Shown: piece by piece, positions 1-9,298 of the stretch
How positions within the stretch are numbered: position 1 is the first letter of the stretch
Layout: each line of letters begins with the position of its first letter
Program-made: the position numbers and the translations under genes
Origin: UBA5314 sp040217815
Lineage (GTDB): Bacteria; Bacillota; Syntrophomonadia; Syntrophomonadales; Syntrophomonadaceae
DNA length: 64,000 nucleotides
NCBI GenBank assembly: GCA_040217815.1
Contig: JBEHWI010000009.1
Coordinates: forward strand, 35,419 to 99,418
Direction of reading: 5' to 3'
The notes under the pieces: generated by a model
The model's input: the letters and a program-made list of their open reading frames with translations, nothing else
What the model was told of the DNA's origin: nothing
Databases searched by the model: none

Positions 1-2
1 AT

Positions 3-164
3 GCAGTACATCCCATCATTAAATCCGTCAATGCGAATAATGAACGAGAACACCCTGTATCATTCATTAAGGATCTTAAGACGCCCATCGTCGCAGCTTT
101 AGTGAATCGGTGGTCAAACCACTACAAACCTTTGTCTGTTTCATATTCTGTTAAAGCCAACTAA
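3..164 (+). CDS. C-terminal fragment of an unidentified protein (cut by window start)
   Basis: An open frame runs in from the window edge for 53 codons to TAA at 162-164. The translation is soluble-looking, with mixed charged and aliphatic residues and the ending SVSYSVKAN. I do not recognise the family. Codon use looks plausible for a gene but the piece is too short to be sure. Between its stop and the CoA-transferase start at 379 I see no convincing gene; a 67-codon TTG-start frame at 172-375 has no ribosome binding site and an odd composition. Confidence 0.3.
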   Translation, partial: AVHPIIKSVNANNEREHPVSFIKDLKTPIVAALVNRWSNHYKPLSVSYSVKAN

Positions 165-378
165 ATATATTTTGATCTGTATTTGGCCAGTACTCCTCCT
201 GGCTGTTTACACCTTACCAGAACCAGGGTTATATGATACCGCTGCTTTAGAAGTTATAGAGAAACAGGGGCAAGCGGTAATTGATTTTTTAACAAGTGGG
301 GGAAAGGAGGGTTGTATTGTATCCGGGCGACCGGGAAGTGGGGGACTCATATTATTGAGGAAGAGGAGGAATTAATTA

Positions 379-1722
379 ATGAGTTTGGCAGATCAATACA
401 GGCAAAAACTGGTATCAGCAGATGAAGCGGTGAAAGTGATTAAATCAGGGGATTGGGTAGATTACGGGGAGTTTGCCGGACAGGTTAGAGAACTTGACAA
501 GGCACTGGCTAGAAGAAAAGATGAGCTTAAGGACGTCAAAATTTGGACTGTCGTAAACCCCTACCCAACTGAAGTTAACGCCGTAGATACAACCGGGGAG
601 TCCTTCGTGTGGCATAGCTGGCATTGTTCCGGCGGAGACCGCAAAGTTGTCAAGACAGGGAAGCCGGTATATTATTCCTCGATCAAATATTCAGAAGTGC
701 CGCGCTATGTTCGTGAAAGGATAGAGCCCATCGATGTTGCCATGATGCAGGTTACTCCCATGGACAAACACGGGTGGTTTAACTTCGGACCTCAATGCAG
801 TTTTACTAGAGCGGTCTGTGATCGGGCCAAAGTTATAATCGTCGAGGTCAATGACAAGCAGCCTCGCTGCCTGGGTGGTTATGAAGAGGCTATCCACATC
901 TCGGAGGTAGATTACATCGTAGAAGCCAGCAACCCCATGCCCCAGCTTGGTTCTCCGGCGCCTACCGATGTAGACAAAAAAGTAGCCGAGCTTATTGTGG
1001 AAGAAATTACCGACGGGGCCTGCATCCAATTGGGTATCGGCGGTATGCCCAACGCGGTTGGAATGATGATCGCGGCATCTGATCTAAAAGACCTGGCCTG
1101 TCATACCGAGATGCTGGTTGACGCCTATGTTTATATGGACGAAGCCGGTAAATTGACCGGCAAATATAAAAACCTGGATCCGGGCAAAATTGTCTTCACT
1201 TTTGCCCTGGGAACCCAGATCCTCTATGATTTTATCGATGATAATCCCAAGTGCGCCTCCTATCCGGTTAATTATACCAACGAGCCTTATATTGCATCGC
1301 GTTTGGACAAATTGATAACTATAAATAACGTTATTGAGGTTGACCTGTATGGACAGTGCTGCGCAGAGTCAGACGGTTTCCGTCAGATCAGCGGTACCGG
1401 TGGGCAGCTCGATTTCCACATCGCCGGCTGGCTTTCCAAGGGCGGACAATCCTTCCTGTGCCTGCCTGCGGCCAACCAGAATCCTGATGGCACACTCAAA
1501 TCCAGAATTGTACCTTATCTGCCTCCCGGAGGAATTGTAACTGACCCGCGTTCCGTAGCCGATTGCATCGTTACCGAGTATGGTAAGTATAAAATGAAGG
1601 GAATGAGCGTGTGGCAGAGGGCGGAAGGCCTTATCGGTATAGCTCATCCGGATCTGAGGGACGCTCTGATTAAAGATGCTGAAGCACAGGGCATCTGGAG
1701 AAAGACCAACAAGATCATTTAA
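379..1722 (+). CDS. cat: Butyryl-CoA:acetate / 4-hydroxybutyrate-type CoA-transferase
   Basis: This 447-residue protein is a family I-like acyl-CoA:carboxylate CoA-transferase of the AbfT/butyryl-CoA:acetate type, which moves CoA between an acyl-CoA and acetate in the cytosol. The glycine-rich motif GIGGMPNAV lies at residues 219-227, and the HTEM motif at 242-245 holds the candidate catalytic glutamate E244, equivalent to E238 of the Clostridium aminobutyricum enzyme. Length is normal for the family. The ATG at 379 follows GGAGGAATTAATTA, a good ribosome binding site. It appears monocistronic, ending in a strong terminator. In butyrate fermenters or syntrophic butyrate oxidisers this enzyme activates or releases butyrate. 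Substrate preference (butyrate, 4-hydroxybutyrate or another acid) cannot be read from the sequence. Confidence 0.88.
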   Translation: MSLADQYRQKLVSADEAVKVIKSGDWVDYGEFAGQVRELDKALARRKDELKDVKIWTVVNPYPTEVNAVDTTGESFVWHSWHCSGGDRKVVKTGKPVYYSSIKYSEVPRYVRERIEPIDVAMMQVTPMDKHGWFNFGPQCSFTRAVCDRAKVIIVEVNDKQPRCLGGYEEAIHISEVDYIVEASNPMPQLGSPAPTDVDKKVAELIVEEITDGACIQLGIGGMPNAVGMMIAASDLKDLACHTEMLVDAYVYMDEAGKLTGKYKNLDPGKIVFTFALGTQILYDFIDDNPKCASYPVNYTNEPYIASRLDKLITINNVIEVDLYGQCCAESDGFRQISGTGGQLDFHIAGWLSKGGQSFLCLPAANQNPDGTLKSRIVPYLPPGGIVTDPRSVADCIVTEYGKYKMKGMSVWQRAEGLIGIAHPDLRDALIKDAEAQGIWRKTNKII

Positions 1723-1748
1723 TTAAAAAACTTTTTAAATAAAGAATG

Positions 1749-1778
1749 AGCGGGACCCCAGGGGGTTCCGCTTTTTTC
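1749..1778 (+). terminator. Intrinsic terminator after cat
   Basis: AGCGGGACCCC pairs with GGGGTTCCGCT (one G-U pair), followed by CTTTTTT. It lies 26 bases after the CoA-transferase stop. Confidence 0.85.
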
Positions 1779-1904
1779 TGGTGCAATTTAGCAATATGTT
1801 AAACCTTATACTATAATAAGGGGTAATAAAAATGCCTTATCCGGTATAACGATAATACTTTTTCATAGAATAGCAGGAAGAATAAAATTCAGGAGTAGTT
1901 AATA

Positions 1905-2801
1905 ATGTATTCAAACTTGAAGAACATTGTTGGATCCGAGTGCCTCCTTTTTAACGAGCCTATGAGCCGCCACACCACCTTTGCTATTGGCGGCCCGGTC
2001 GATGTGCTGGTTAATCCACGTAGTATAGAGGAGATCAAATCAGTTCTTGCCTATTGTAGCCGCGAAAACCTGCCCTGTACGGTTTTTGGCTTAGGCAGCA
2101 ACCTGCTGGTCAGGGACAAAGGGATCAGGGGAGTGGCTATAAAAATTGGAGACTGTCTTACAGCTGCGGACATAATGGGCACTGACATTATGGCCCAGGC
2201 AGGAATCAGCTTAAGCCGCCTGGCCTACCTGGCCGCCGAGCATTCCCTCTCCGGCCTTGAATTTGCCGAAGGCATACCGGGGAGCCTGGGCGGGGCGGTC
2301 GCCATGAACGCCGGAGCCTATGGGGGGGAAATGAAGGATATTCTCGTTTCCTGCACCGCCCTTGATGAAACAGGGCAAACCCTGATATTCAATCGGGAGG
2401 ATATGAATCTGGGCTACCGCTCCAGCATCTTTCAGCAGCGCTGTGTTACTATCATTGAAGCCCACCTGCGGCTGGTCAAGGGTGAGAAGGAGGACATCTT
2501 AGCCCGTATGGCAGCCCTGGCCGGGCAGCGGCAGGCCAAACAGCCCCTGGATATGCCCAGCGCCGGCAGCACCTTCCGCCGGCCGGAAGGCTTCTATGTA
2601 GGTCCGTTAATTGAGCAGCTGGGTTTAAAGGGATACTCCATCGGAGGCGCCCAGGTATCACTCAAGCACGCCGGCTTTGTGGTCAACCGGGGAGGAGCTA
2701 CCGCTGACGACGTTCTGGCTCTGATCGCCTATATCCAGAAGCAGGCCAGCCAATTGGGAGTTGAATTGCGCCCGGAAATAAAAGTGGTGGGGGAGGAGTA
2801 G
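1905..2801 (+). CDS. murB: UDP-N-acetylenolpyruvoylglucosamine reductase MurB
   Basis: MurB uses FAD and NADPH to reduce UDP-GlcNAc-enolpyruvate to UDP-MurNAc in peptidoglycan precursor synthesis (cytosol). The 298 residues show the FAD-binding PCMH segment with GLGSNLLVRDKGIRG, the GSLGGAVAMNAGAYGG loop, YRSSIF, the SAGSTFRRP motif containing the catalytic serine, and the C-terminal RPEIKVVGE with the catalytic glutamate. Length matches the Gram-positive form. ATG 1905 is preceded by AGGAG about ten bases upstream. A TATAAT box at 1812-1817 could be its promoter -10, but no good -35 is visible. The radical SAM gene follows after 20 bases, so the two are probably cotranscribed, although no functional link is obvious. 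Confidence 0.95.
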   Translation: MYSNLKNIVGSECLLFNEPMSRHTTFAIGGPVDVLVNPRSIEEIKSVLAYCSRENLPCTVFGLGSNLLVRDKGIRGVAIKIGDCLTAADIMGTDIMAQAGISLSRLAYLAAEHSLSGLEFAEGIPGSLGGAVAMNAGAYGGEMKDILVSCTALDETGQTLIFNREDMNLGYRSSIFQQRCVTIIEAHLRLVKGEKEDILARMAALAGQRQAKQPLDMPSAGSTFRRPEGFYVGPLIEQLGLKGYSIGGAQVSLKHAGFVVNRGGATADDVLALIAYIQKQASQLGVELRPEIKVVGEE

Positions 2802-2821
2802 CCTCTTAGCAGGTAAGGCAT

Positions 2822-4579
2822 ATGAATATAGTATTTAGTACATTAAATGCCAGGTTCAGCCATTCTTCCCTCTCATTGGCCAGTCTGGCCGCATCCTGCC
2901 GAGGCCTGGGTGCTATTACCATTCATGAATACACCATAAATCAGGCTCATCCAGAAATACTGGCCGATCTCTTTTTACTGCATCCAGATATCATCTGTTT
3001 TTCGTGTTACATATGGAATATTGAGAAAACCCTCGCCCTCTGCTACGACCTTAAAATAGTCTCTCCGGATTTGCGCATCATACTGGGCGGACCTGAAGTA
3101 TCCTTCGAGACTAAAACCATCATGAAACACCACCCGGAAATCGACTTTATAGTGAAAGGTGAGGGAGAAGCGGTACTGAATTATATTATTAGCCGTCTTA
3201 CGGATACGGATGAGTTTTCCCAAGTAGAAGGCCTGTGCTGGCGCGACGGTGACAATATATATACGTCAGAAAACCTGGCCCTGGTAAAGAACTTTAGCGA
3301 ACTGCCCCGCCCGGCTTATGAGCAGCTGGCTTCTTTGAAGGATCGGATCATCTACTATGAATCATCCCGGGGCTGTCCATTCAACTGCACCTATTGCCTT
3401 TCATCAACGGTTCCCGGGGTTCGCTTCCTACCGCTGGCCCGGGTTCAGGAGGACCTTAAATATCTCCTTTCCATTGGAGCCCGGCAGATAAAATTCGTTG
3501 ACCGAACCTTTAACGCCGACGAACGGCGGGCCATTCATATTATGGAATTCATCCTGGGACAGGACAGCTCAAGCAAATTCCATTTCGAGATAAGGGCCGA
3601 GCTCCTGTCGGATAGTTTTATCAATTTTTTAAAATCAGTGCCGCCCGGGCGCTTCTATTTTGAAATAGGCATTCAATCCACCTGCCCCGAGGCCCTGCAG
3701 GCTGTCAACCGTCCCGCTTCCTGGGATAAGTCCCGATCAATCATAACCCAATTGCGCTTAGAAACGGCCGTTCACCTGCACCTGGATCTCATTGCCGGGC
3801 TGCCCCGGGAGGATCTGAATCGCTTTAAAGAATCGTTCAACCAGGTCCTAGGCCTCGCTCCTCACGTATTACAATTGGGATTCTTAAAGCTTTTAAAGGG
3901 TTCACCGCTCGCAATAGATGCTGATCGGCACGGGTATGCCTTTCAAGAGCAGCCCCCTTACCAGATTCTCAAGAATAATTATCTAAGTTATCAAGAACTG
4001 GTTTTATTGCAGGATATAGAAGAAGTGTTGGAAAGGTATTATAACAGCCAGGTTTTTTACCATACCATTGGCTATCTTATAGAAAACTGGTATCGAGGGG
4101 ATGCCTTCAGGCTTTTTCAAGATATAGCTCATTTCTGGCGCGAAAAGGACTGTTATCTCAAGGGGCACAAGCGGGATGAAGAATATTCTCTATTGTATGA
4201 ATTTGCCAATCTGATCAACCCACCCAATATCCAAACCGTTAAAGAGTATTTGAAATTTGATTACCTTCAGAACCAGGGGCCCCGGCATATGCCATCGGTC
4301 CTGCAGGATGGGGACGCGGCAAGCTCTAACGAACTGGCTTACAACCTGGTAAAAAACGAGGAATTGGTAATGAAGTTCATACCGCACCTCAAGAAGGCCA
4401 GCATTGGCGATAGACGCCGCCGCATACACCTGGAAATCTTTTCGGTCAGCCCGTTGACAGGCGCCGCCGCTCCTTGTGCTCATGCGGTCCTTTTCGTGTA
4501 TCCACCTGGCAGCCCCAGGGCCAAAGACTGTTTTCTGGTAAATACAATGCTGTTGGAGGCTACCGGCGGACTCAGCTAA
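2822..4579 (+). CDS. B12-binding-domain radical SAM protein with DUF4080-like C terminus
   Basis: A 585-residue class B-like radical SAM enzyme. Residues 1-125 resemble a cobalamin-binding Rossmann domain (IILGGPEVSFE near 87-96; VKGEGEAVL near 111-119). The radical SAM core begins at GCPFNCTYC, whose C185, C189 and C192 would ligate the SAM-binding [4Fe-4S] cluster. The tail, from about residue 380, resembles the DUF4080 domain found with this architecture. Such proteins are abundant in Clostridia and mostly uncharacterised; methylation or tRNA/lipid modification are possibilities, not evidence. It starts at ATG 2822, 20 bases after murB, with a weak AGGTAAGG ribosome binding site. Confidence 0.85.
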   Translation: MNIVFSTLNARFSHSSLSLASLAASCRGLGAITIHEYTINQAHPEILADLFLLHPDIICFSCYIWNIEKTLALCYDLKIVSPDLRIILGGPEVSFETKTIMKHHPEIDFIVKGEGEAVLNYIISRLTDTDEFSQVEGLCWRDGDNIYTSENLALVKNFSELPRPAYEQLASLKDRIIYYESSRGCPFNCTYCLSSTVPGVRFLPLARVQEDLKYLLSIGARQIKFVDRTFNADERRAIHIMEFILGQDSSSKFHFEIRAELLSDSFINFLKSVPPGRFYFEIGIQSTCPEALQAVNRPASWDKSRSIITQLRLETAVHLHLDLIAGLPREDLNRFKESFNQVLGLAPHVLQLGFLKLLKGSPLAIDADRHGYAFQEQPPYQILKNNYLSYQELVLLQDIEEVLERYYNSQVFYHTIGYLIENWYRGDAFRLFQDIAHFWREKDCYLKGHKRDEEYSLLYEFANLINPPNIQTVKEYLKFDYLQNQGPRHMPSVLQDGDAASSNELAYNLVKNEELVMKFIPHLKKASIGDRRRRIHLEIFSVSPLTGAAAPCAHAVLFVYPPGSPRAKDCFLVNTMLLEATGGLS

Positions 4580-4735
4580 GATATGCACTATTTTCCGAAT
4601 ATTTAATCTATTTCGGGTAAAATAAAGTTATTTTTACTTCCTGAAGTACATGGTACAATTGGCTAAGCAAGATCTAATATTGTGCTAAAAGACATAGATA
4701 TAGCTAGGGAGAAAAAGTAATTAAGGGAGAGTTTG

Positions 4736-5377
4736 ATGAAACACGACAGCTTGATCGCCCGGGAGGGTTGGATATTTATTGCTATTCCCGGACTTATCGC
4801 AATAATTCTCTGTTTTACCGACTACTATTTATGGTCCTCACTCTTCTGGTTTCTTGCTCTATTTTGCGTCTTCTTTTTTCGCAACCCCAGGCGGGTGGCC
4901 ACAGGCAATAAAAACCTGGTATTTGCACCCGCCGATGGTAGGGTTCTCGAGGTCCGGCGGGTTGAAGAGAACAGGTATATGCAGGGTGAAGCCCTCCTTA
5001 TCAGAATATTCTTAAGCCTTTTTAACGTTCATATAAACAGAGTGCCATTGACCGGTAAGGTAGAATGGATAGAAAAAAGAGAGGGCCTTTTTATCTCAGC
5101 TTATAAACCGGAAGCCAGTGAAAAAAATGCCTGCAATTACCTGGGCATGATGAGCGAATATGGGAAAGTACTGGTTATTCAAATTACCGGACTGGTCGCC
5201 CGGCGCATTGTCTGCTGGGCTAAACCCGGGCAGACCTTCGAAACCGGTGAGCGCTTTGGCCTTATCCGCTTTGGCTCCTGCACCGAATTGTATTTGCCGC
5301 TTTCGGCTGAACCAATGGTTAAGCCGGGTGATAAAGTTAAGGGAGGGGAGACGGTAGTTGCGCGATTCACTGAGTAA
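4736..5377 (+). CDS. psd: Phosphatidylserine decarboxylase proenzyme
   Basis: Psd converts phosphatidylserine to phosphatidylethanolamine at the membrane after self-cleavage that makes a pyruvoyl group. Two N-terminal hydrophobic segments (about residues 14-48) precede the decarboxylase domain. FAPADGRV and NVHINR(V)P are family landmarks, and the GS of RFGSCTEL near residue 180 is the predicted self-processing site. At 213 residues it is of the short Psd type. I chose ATG 4736 because AAGGGAGAG sits five bases upstream; the TTG one codon earlier is too close to it. The next gene, pssA, overlaps its 3' end by 20 bases and makes the substrate, which firmly supports the call. Confidence 0.93.
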   Translation: MKHDSLIAREGWIFIAIPGLIAIILCFTDYYLWSSLFWFLALFCVFFFRNPRRVATGNKNLVFAPADGRVLEVRRVEENRYMQGEALLIRIFLSLFNVHINRVPLTGKVEWIEKREGLFISAYKPEASEKNACNYLGMMSEYGKVLVIQITGLVARRIVCWAKPGQTFETGERFGLIRFGSCTELYLPLSAEPMVKPGDKVKGGETVVARFTE

Positions 5378-5879
5378 GATGTTTGCCAATGTGGTTACGA
5401 TATTAAACATTATATTTGGTACTCTGGCTATTACCTATATTCTGGCCCAGGAGTATCGAACTGCGGCCTTGCTGGTTTTAGTGGCGGTTATAATGGACGG
5501 GGCCGACGGAAGAATAGCCCGCCGCTTGGATTCCACTTCCGAACTGGGCAAAGAACTCGATTCACTTTGCGATCTGGTATCCTTCGGGGTGGCTCCGGCT
5601 ATTCTTTTGTATTCACAGGTGCTCCAGCCCAGTTACCATACCCTGGGTTTAATGGTATGCCTTTTATTTGTAGTCTGCGGTGCGTTGCGCCTGGCCCGTT
5701 TTAACATTTTAAATATTCATGAATACTTCCTGGGCATACCGATAACCATTACCGGTCTGACCCTGGCCCTTTTATCACTGCTGGTCAGCTACGCGAATAT
5801 AAATCCGACCATTATTCTGGTCATCGTGTTTGCCCTTTCCCTCCTGATGGTAAGCAACCTGAAGATACCCAAATTATAG
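5358..5879 (+). CDS. pssA: CDP-diacylglycerol--serine O-phosphatidyltransferase
   Basis: PssA makes phosphatidylserine from CDP-diacylglycerol and serine in the membrane. This 173-residue protein has several membrane segments and the CDP-alcohol phosphotransferase signature, visible as DGADGRIAR followed by eight residues, G, three residues, D, three residues, D (first Asp near residue 47). The frame overlaps psd by 20 bases, typical of translational coupling. TTG 5358 is preferred because GGGAGGGGAG at 5341-5350 lies seven bases upstream; ATG 5379 lacks such a site. Together with psd it gives the cell a phosphatidylethanolamine pathway. Confidence 0.93.
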   Translation: MRDSLSKMFANVVTILNIIFGTLAITYILAQEYRTAALLVLVAVIMDGADGRIARRLDSTSELGKELDSLCDLVSFGVAPAILLYSQVLQPSYHTLGLMVCLLFVVCGALRLARFNILNIHEYFLGIPITITGLTLALLSLLVSYANINPTIILVIVFALSLLMVSNLKIPKL

Positions 5880-5884
5880 AAAAC

Positions 5885-5928
5885 GAGTTCGGGGACGGTT
5901 CTTCAATTTGGAGAACCATCCCCAATTC
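5885..5928. repeat. REP-like palindrome with GGGGACGG core
   Basis: GGGGACGGTTCTTC, a 5-base loop, then GGAGAACCATCCCC form a 14-bp hairpin with two wobble pairs, extended by GAGTT/AATTC outside. It lies between the convergent pssA and copZ and could also act as a bidirectional terminator. A related GGGGACGG palindrome is at 43306-43377 and a half copy at 53098-53110. Confidence 0.7.
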
Positions 5929-5944
5929 ATATCTGCCACTGTTT

Positions 5945-6145
5945 TTAATCCACTACCTTATACCCGGCATCATCAACCGCCTTGACCAGCTTAGCCCGAT
6001 CAGCTGAACCTCCAACCACGGCTTGTTTCTTCTCCAGATCAACCTCGGCCTTTTCGACCCCGGCCACCTTTTTGAGGGCCTTCTCCACAGCCATTTTGCA
6101 GTGGTTGCAGCTCATGCCTTCTATTTTGAGAATCGTATCACTCAT
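5945..6145 (-). CDS. copZ: Copper chaperone CopZ (single HMA domain)
   Basis: A 66-residue heavy-metal-associated domain with the Cu(I)-binding motif GMSCNHC near the N terminus and the usual beta-alpha-beta-beta-alpha-beta pattern (alternating VEKAEVDLEKKQAVV). It would carry Cu(I) to the CopA ATPase encoded immediately upstream. ATG 6145 is preferred; the GTG one codon earlier is also possible, and GGGGAGGTG precedes both. It is the third gene of the minus-strand csoR-copA-copZ operon, 63 bases after copA. Confidence 0.92.
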   Translation of the reverse strand: MSDTILKIEGMSCNHCKMAVEKALKKVAGVEKAEVDLEKKQAVVGGSADRAKLVKAVDDAGYKVVD

Positions 6146-6208
6146 CACTTTTCACCTCCCCGCACCAATTTTAAACATTATTATTTCGTCGCTATCAACA
6201 GGTGTTCT

Positions 6209-8908
6209 TCAGTCAATGAGCTTCTTGCCATAGGTTGTAAGAAGCAGGGAATTACTTACCACCGAAACCGAAGAAAAAGCCATGGCCAGCCCGGCCCATT
6301 CCGGCGGCAGCAAGGCCCCGGTGATAGGGTAGAGGACTCCAGCCGCTACCGGAATCCCAATGACATTGTAGATTAAGGCCCAAAATAGATTTTGCTTAAT
6401 TTTGCGCAGGGTCATCCTGCCCAGCCGGATGGCCCGTTCTACATCAAGAAGATCGTTGCGCACTAAAATAACATCGCCGGTTTCCTTGGCCACATCAGTT
6501 CCCGAACCGATGGCTATGCCTATATCCGCCTGGGCCAGAGCCGGGGCGTCGTTGATGCCGTCGCCGACCATTGCGACTTTTAAGCCTTTTTCCTGGTATT
6601 GTTTGATAATGCTGATCTTGTCCTGGGGAAGCACTTCGGCGTTTACCTCGTCAATTCCCAGATCCTGTCCCACCACCTGGGCCACCTTTTTATTGTCCCC
6701 GGTTATCATAAAAGTTTTAACGCCCAATCTCTGTAAACGTTTTACGGCTTCATTACTGTTCTTTTTAAGAACGTCGGCCAGGGCAATCAAACCAGCAATG
6801 CTTCCATCAAGCGATACGAACATAGTGGTTTTCCCCGCACCTGCCAGTTGCTGAAAGAACGTTTCAACCGGGGCTATATCTATACCATGTTTCTGCATAT
6901 GCCTTATATTACCCAGGAGCAGCCTTTTACCTTGATAGAGACAGGATACCCCGTGCCCACTCTCTTCTAAATAATCCTTGACTTCATCTATCTCAAGGTT
7001 TTCTCCTCTGGCCCGCGCTGCTATGGCCTGGGCCAGGGGATGTATAGAGGGATTCTCGCCAGAAGCGGCTATTTTGAGCAATTCTTTTTTACTGTAGGGA
7101 GGCGCCGCTATGATATCCGTTACTTCCGGAGCACCCTGGGTAAGGGTGCCAGTCTTATCGAAGCCTATAGCCTGAATATTTGATATTGCCTCTAAAACCG
7201 CTGCCGACTTGAATAATAGGCCTCGATTAAGTCCCACCCCGCTTCCGACCATTATCGCTGTAGGGGTGGCCAAACCGAGCGCGCAGGGGCAGGCGATTAC
7301 CAGCACGGCTATAGCGGCGGTCAGGGCAAAGACAAAGCTGCTGTTTAGAAGCCCATACCAAATAAAGAAGGTCAGCAGGGCCAGAGCGACAACAACCGGC
7401 ACAAACCAGCTGGCAATAAAATCGGCCAGGCGCTGAATGGGCGGCTTGACTCCCTGGGCCTCTTCCACCATTTTTATTATTCCGGAGAGTACCGTATCCT
7501 TGCCGGTGGCAGTGACTTTCACCTTTATACTGCCTGAACGGTTGATGGTAGCCCCAATTACCGGCTTGCCCGTACCCTTGTCAACCGGGATGGATTCACC
7601 GGTCAGCATGGATTCATCAATGCTGGCCTGTCCTTCGATGATCTCACCGTCCATGGGGATTCTCTCGCCTGGTTTGACGATCAGTACATCACCCGGCTTC
7701 AGCTCCCCGATGGATACATCTTTTTCCTCACCATCCACCAGCAGGCGCGCTTTATCGGCCTGCAGTTCCAGCAATCGCTTCAAGGCCTGACCGGCCCGAC
7801 CCTTGGCTTTAGCTTCAAGGTATTTTCCAAAGCGCACAAAGGTTATCAACAAAGCCGAGGTATCAAAGAAGGTGGGTCCGGCAAAAAAGAGCCCGGGGAA
7901 CCACATGTTAAGAGTTGTCATCACGCTATAGCCATAAGCCGCAGTAATCCCCATGGCTACCAGAACGTCCATATTAGCTGACCGGTTTCGTAGGGCGTGA
8001 TAAGCCCCCCGGTAGAAAATAAGACCGGCCGAAAACTGAACGACACTGGCCAGGATAAATATCGTGTACATCAATGGCCTGGACATGGGAAGATACATTA
8101 GCGGCATTATGGGCAGGGAAAGAATAGCGCTAAATATCAGCCAGTTGCGCTGTCTTACCGCATTGCGATCTTCTTCATCCAGTCCCGTATCATCTATTGG
8201 TATATAGCCGGCGTCTCTAACCAGTTCAAAGATTTCTGCAACCGTTATTTTTTCCGGATCGTATTCAACCGCGGCTGTTTCAATGGCCAGGTTTACAATA
8301 GCCGATTTTATTCCATCTGCGGAGCCGAGCTTCTTTTCAACTGCCAATGCGCAGTTGCTACAGGTCATGCCGCTTACTTTAAACCGCAGCTTACCCGCGC
8401 CCTGAGCTTCGCTTTGGGCCTCATATCCCAGGTCTTTTATCCGGGCCAGAATTTCGTCCTGGCTCACTACCGAGCTGTCAAAATCAACAGTCAATTTCTC
8501 CGATGCAAAATTAACCGCCGCTGATTTGACCCCGTCCATCTTACCCAGTCCCTTTTCTATGGTCAAGGCGCAATTGGCACAGCTCATTCCGCTGATCTTA
8601 TACTGTTGTTTCTCGTCGGAGATGGGAGACGCTGCAGGACAGCTCAGCCCCTCAGGTTCGGGCGAACCATCAGCAGGCCCGGTTTCATATCCGGCTTCCT
8701 CGACAGCTTCGTATACCGAGGATAATTTTATTTGATTCGGGTCGTAATCTATCCGGGCATTCGCATCTTCCAGAGAAACCTCTACGCTTTTAACCCCCGC
8801 AACCTCTTCCAGAGCTTTTTTTACCCGGCGCACGCAGTGCTCACAGGTCATCCCATAGACCGGGATCTCCATTTGTTTAATAGAACCGTCTAATTCGGTG
8901 GCATTCAT
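6209..8908 (-). CDS. copA: Cu(I)-exporting P1B-type ATPase with three N-terminal HMA domains
   Basis: An 899-residue membrane ATPase that pumps Cu(I) out of the cytoplasm. Three HMA domains carry CxxC pairs at C22/C25, C110/C113 and C183/C186; most bacterial CopA proteins have one or two. Then come the transmembrane region, actuator TGES (about 437-440), the metal-site CPC in CPCALGLATP (C540, C542), the phosphorylated D584 in DKTGTLT, the HP motif, GDGINDAPAL, and YN plus M-SS residues in the last helices, typical of P1B-1 Cu(I) pumps. ATG 8908 follows AGGAGGTGATAAT. Located between csoR and copZ, so transcription is probably copper-induced. Confidence 0.96.
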   Translation of the reverse strand: MNATELDGSIKQMEIPVYGMTCEHCVRRVKKALEEVAGVKSVEVSLEDANARIDYDPNQIKLSSVYEAVEEAGYETGPADGSPEPEGLSCPAASPISDEKQQYKISGMSCANCALTIEKGLGKMDGVKSAAVNFASEKLTVDFDSSVVSQDEILARIKDLGYEAQSEAQGAGKLRFKVSGMTCSNCALAVEKKLGSADGIKSAIVNLAIETAAVEYDPEKITVAEIFELVRDAGYIPIDDTGLDEEDRNAVRQRNWLIFSAILSLPIMPLMYLPMSRPLMYTIFILASVVQFSAGLIFYRGAYHALRNRSANMDVLVAMGITAAYGYSVMTTLNMWFPGLFFAGPTFFDTSALLITFVRFGKYLEAKAKGRAGQALKRLLELQADKARLLVDGEEKDVSIGELKPGDVLIVKPGERIPMDGEIIEGQASIDESMLTGESIPVDKGTGKPVIGATINRSGSIKVKVTATGKDTVLSGIIKMVEEAQGVKPPIQRLADFIASWFVPVVVALALLTFFIWYGLLNSSFVFALTAAIAVLVIACPCALGLATPTAIMVGSGVGLNRGLLFKSAAVLEAISNIQAIGFDKTGTLTQGAPEVTDIIAAPPYSKKELLKIAASGENPSIHPLAQAIAARARGENLEIDEVKDYLEESGHGVSCLYQGKRLLLGNIRHMQKHGIDIAPVETFFQQLAGAGKTTMFVSLDGSIAGLIALADVLKKNSNEAVKRLQRLGVKTFMITGDNKKVAQVVGQDLGIDEVNAEVLPQDKISIIKQYQEKGLKVAMVGDGINDAPALAQADIGIAIGSGTDVAKETGDVILVRNDLLDVERAIRLGRMTLRKIKQNLFWALIYNVIGIPVAAGVLYPITGALLPPEWAGLAMAFSSVSVVSNSLLLTTYGKKLID

Positions 8909-8939
8909 ATTATCACCTCCTAAAAGGGTGAACGGTGTA

Positions 8940-9269
8940 TTATTTCATAAGCTTAAATATAGTCTTTACAACTTCGTCAATTACTTCCCGGTCCCCGGCC
9001 TCAAGCTGCTCTACAACACAGGATTTCATATGATTCTCGAGAAGCAGCTTGGCCACCCCGTACAGAGCCGACTGGGCGGAGGCAATCTGGTTCAAGATAT
9101 CGTCGCAGTACACATGCCTTTCGATCATTCCTTTTATGCCACGAATCTGACCTTCAATCCGGTTCATACGGCTGACCAGTTCATGGACGGTTTTTTCACT
9201 GTGATGGCTTAAGCGCTGGCCGTCCGATGTCTCCTGGCAGGAAGGGCAGGAATCGTTGAATTCGTCCAT
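8940..9269 (-). CDS. csoR: Copper-sensing transcriptional repressor CsoR
   Basis: A 109-residue member of the CsoR/RcnR (DUF156) all-helical repressor family. The Cys-His-Cys Cu(I) site is visible as C in HVYCDDIL and H and C in ENHMKSC; this pattern marks copper sensors. The N-terminal extension contains an extra CPSC pair of unknown use. It is the first gene of the operon and should repress it until Cu(I) binds. ATG 9269 is preceded by a GGCGGTGATAAG ribosome binding site. The likely operator overlaps the promoter 30-60 bases upstream. Confidence 0.93.
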   Translation of the reverse strand: MDEFNDSCPSCQETSDGQRLSHHSEKTVHELVSRMNRIEGQIRGIKGMIERHVYCDDILNQIASAQSALYGVAKLLLENHMKSCVVEQLEAGDREVIDEVVKTIFKLMK

Positions 9270-9298
9270 CTTATCACCGCCTTGTATATTATATAAAT

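Noticed and set aside
172..375. 67-codon TTG frame before the CoA-transferase
   Set aside because: No ribosome binding site, odd composition, and it runs through the leader and Shine-Dalgarno region of cat; no family resemblance.
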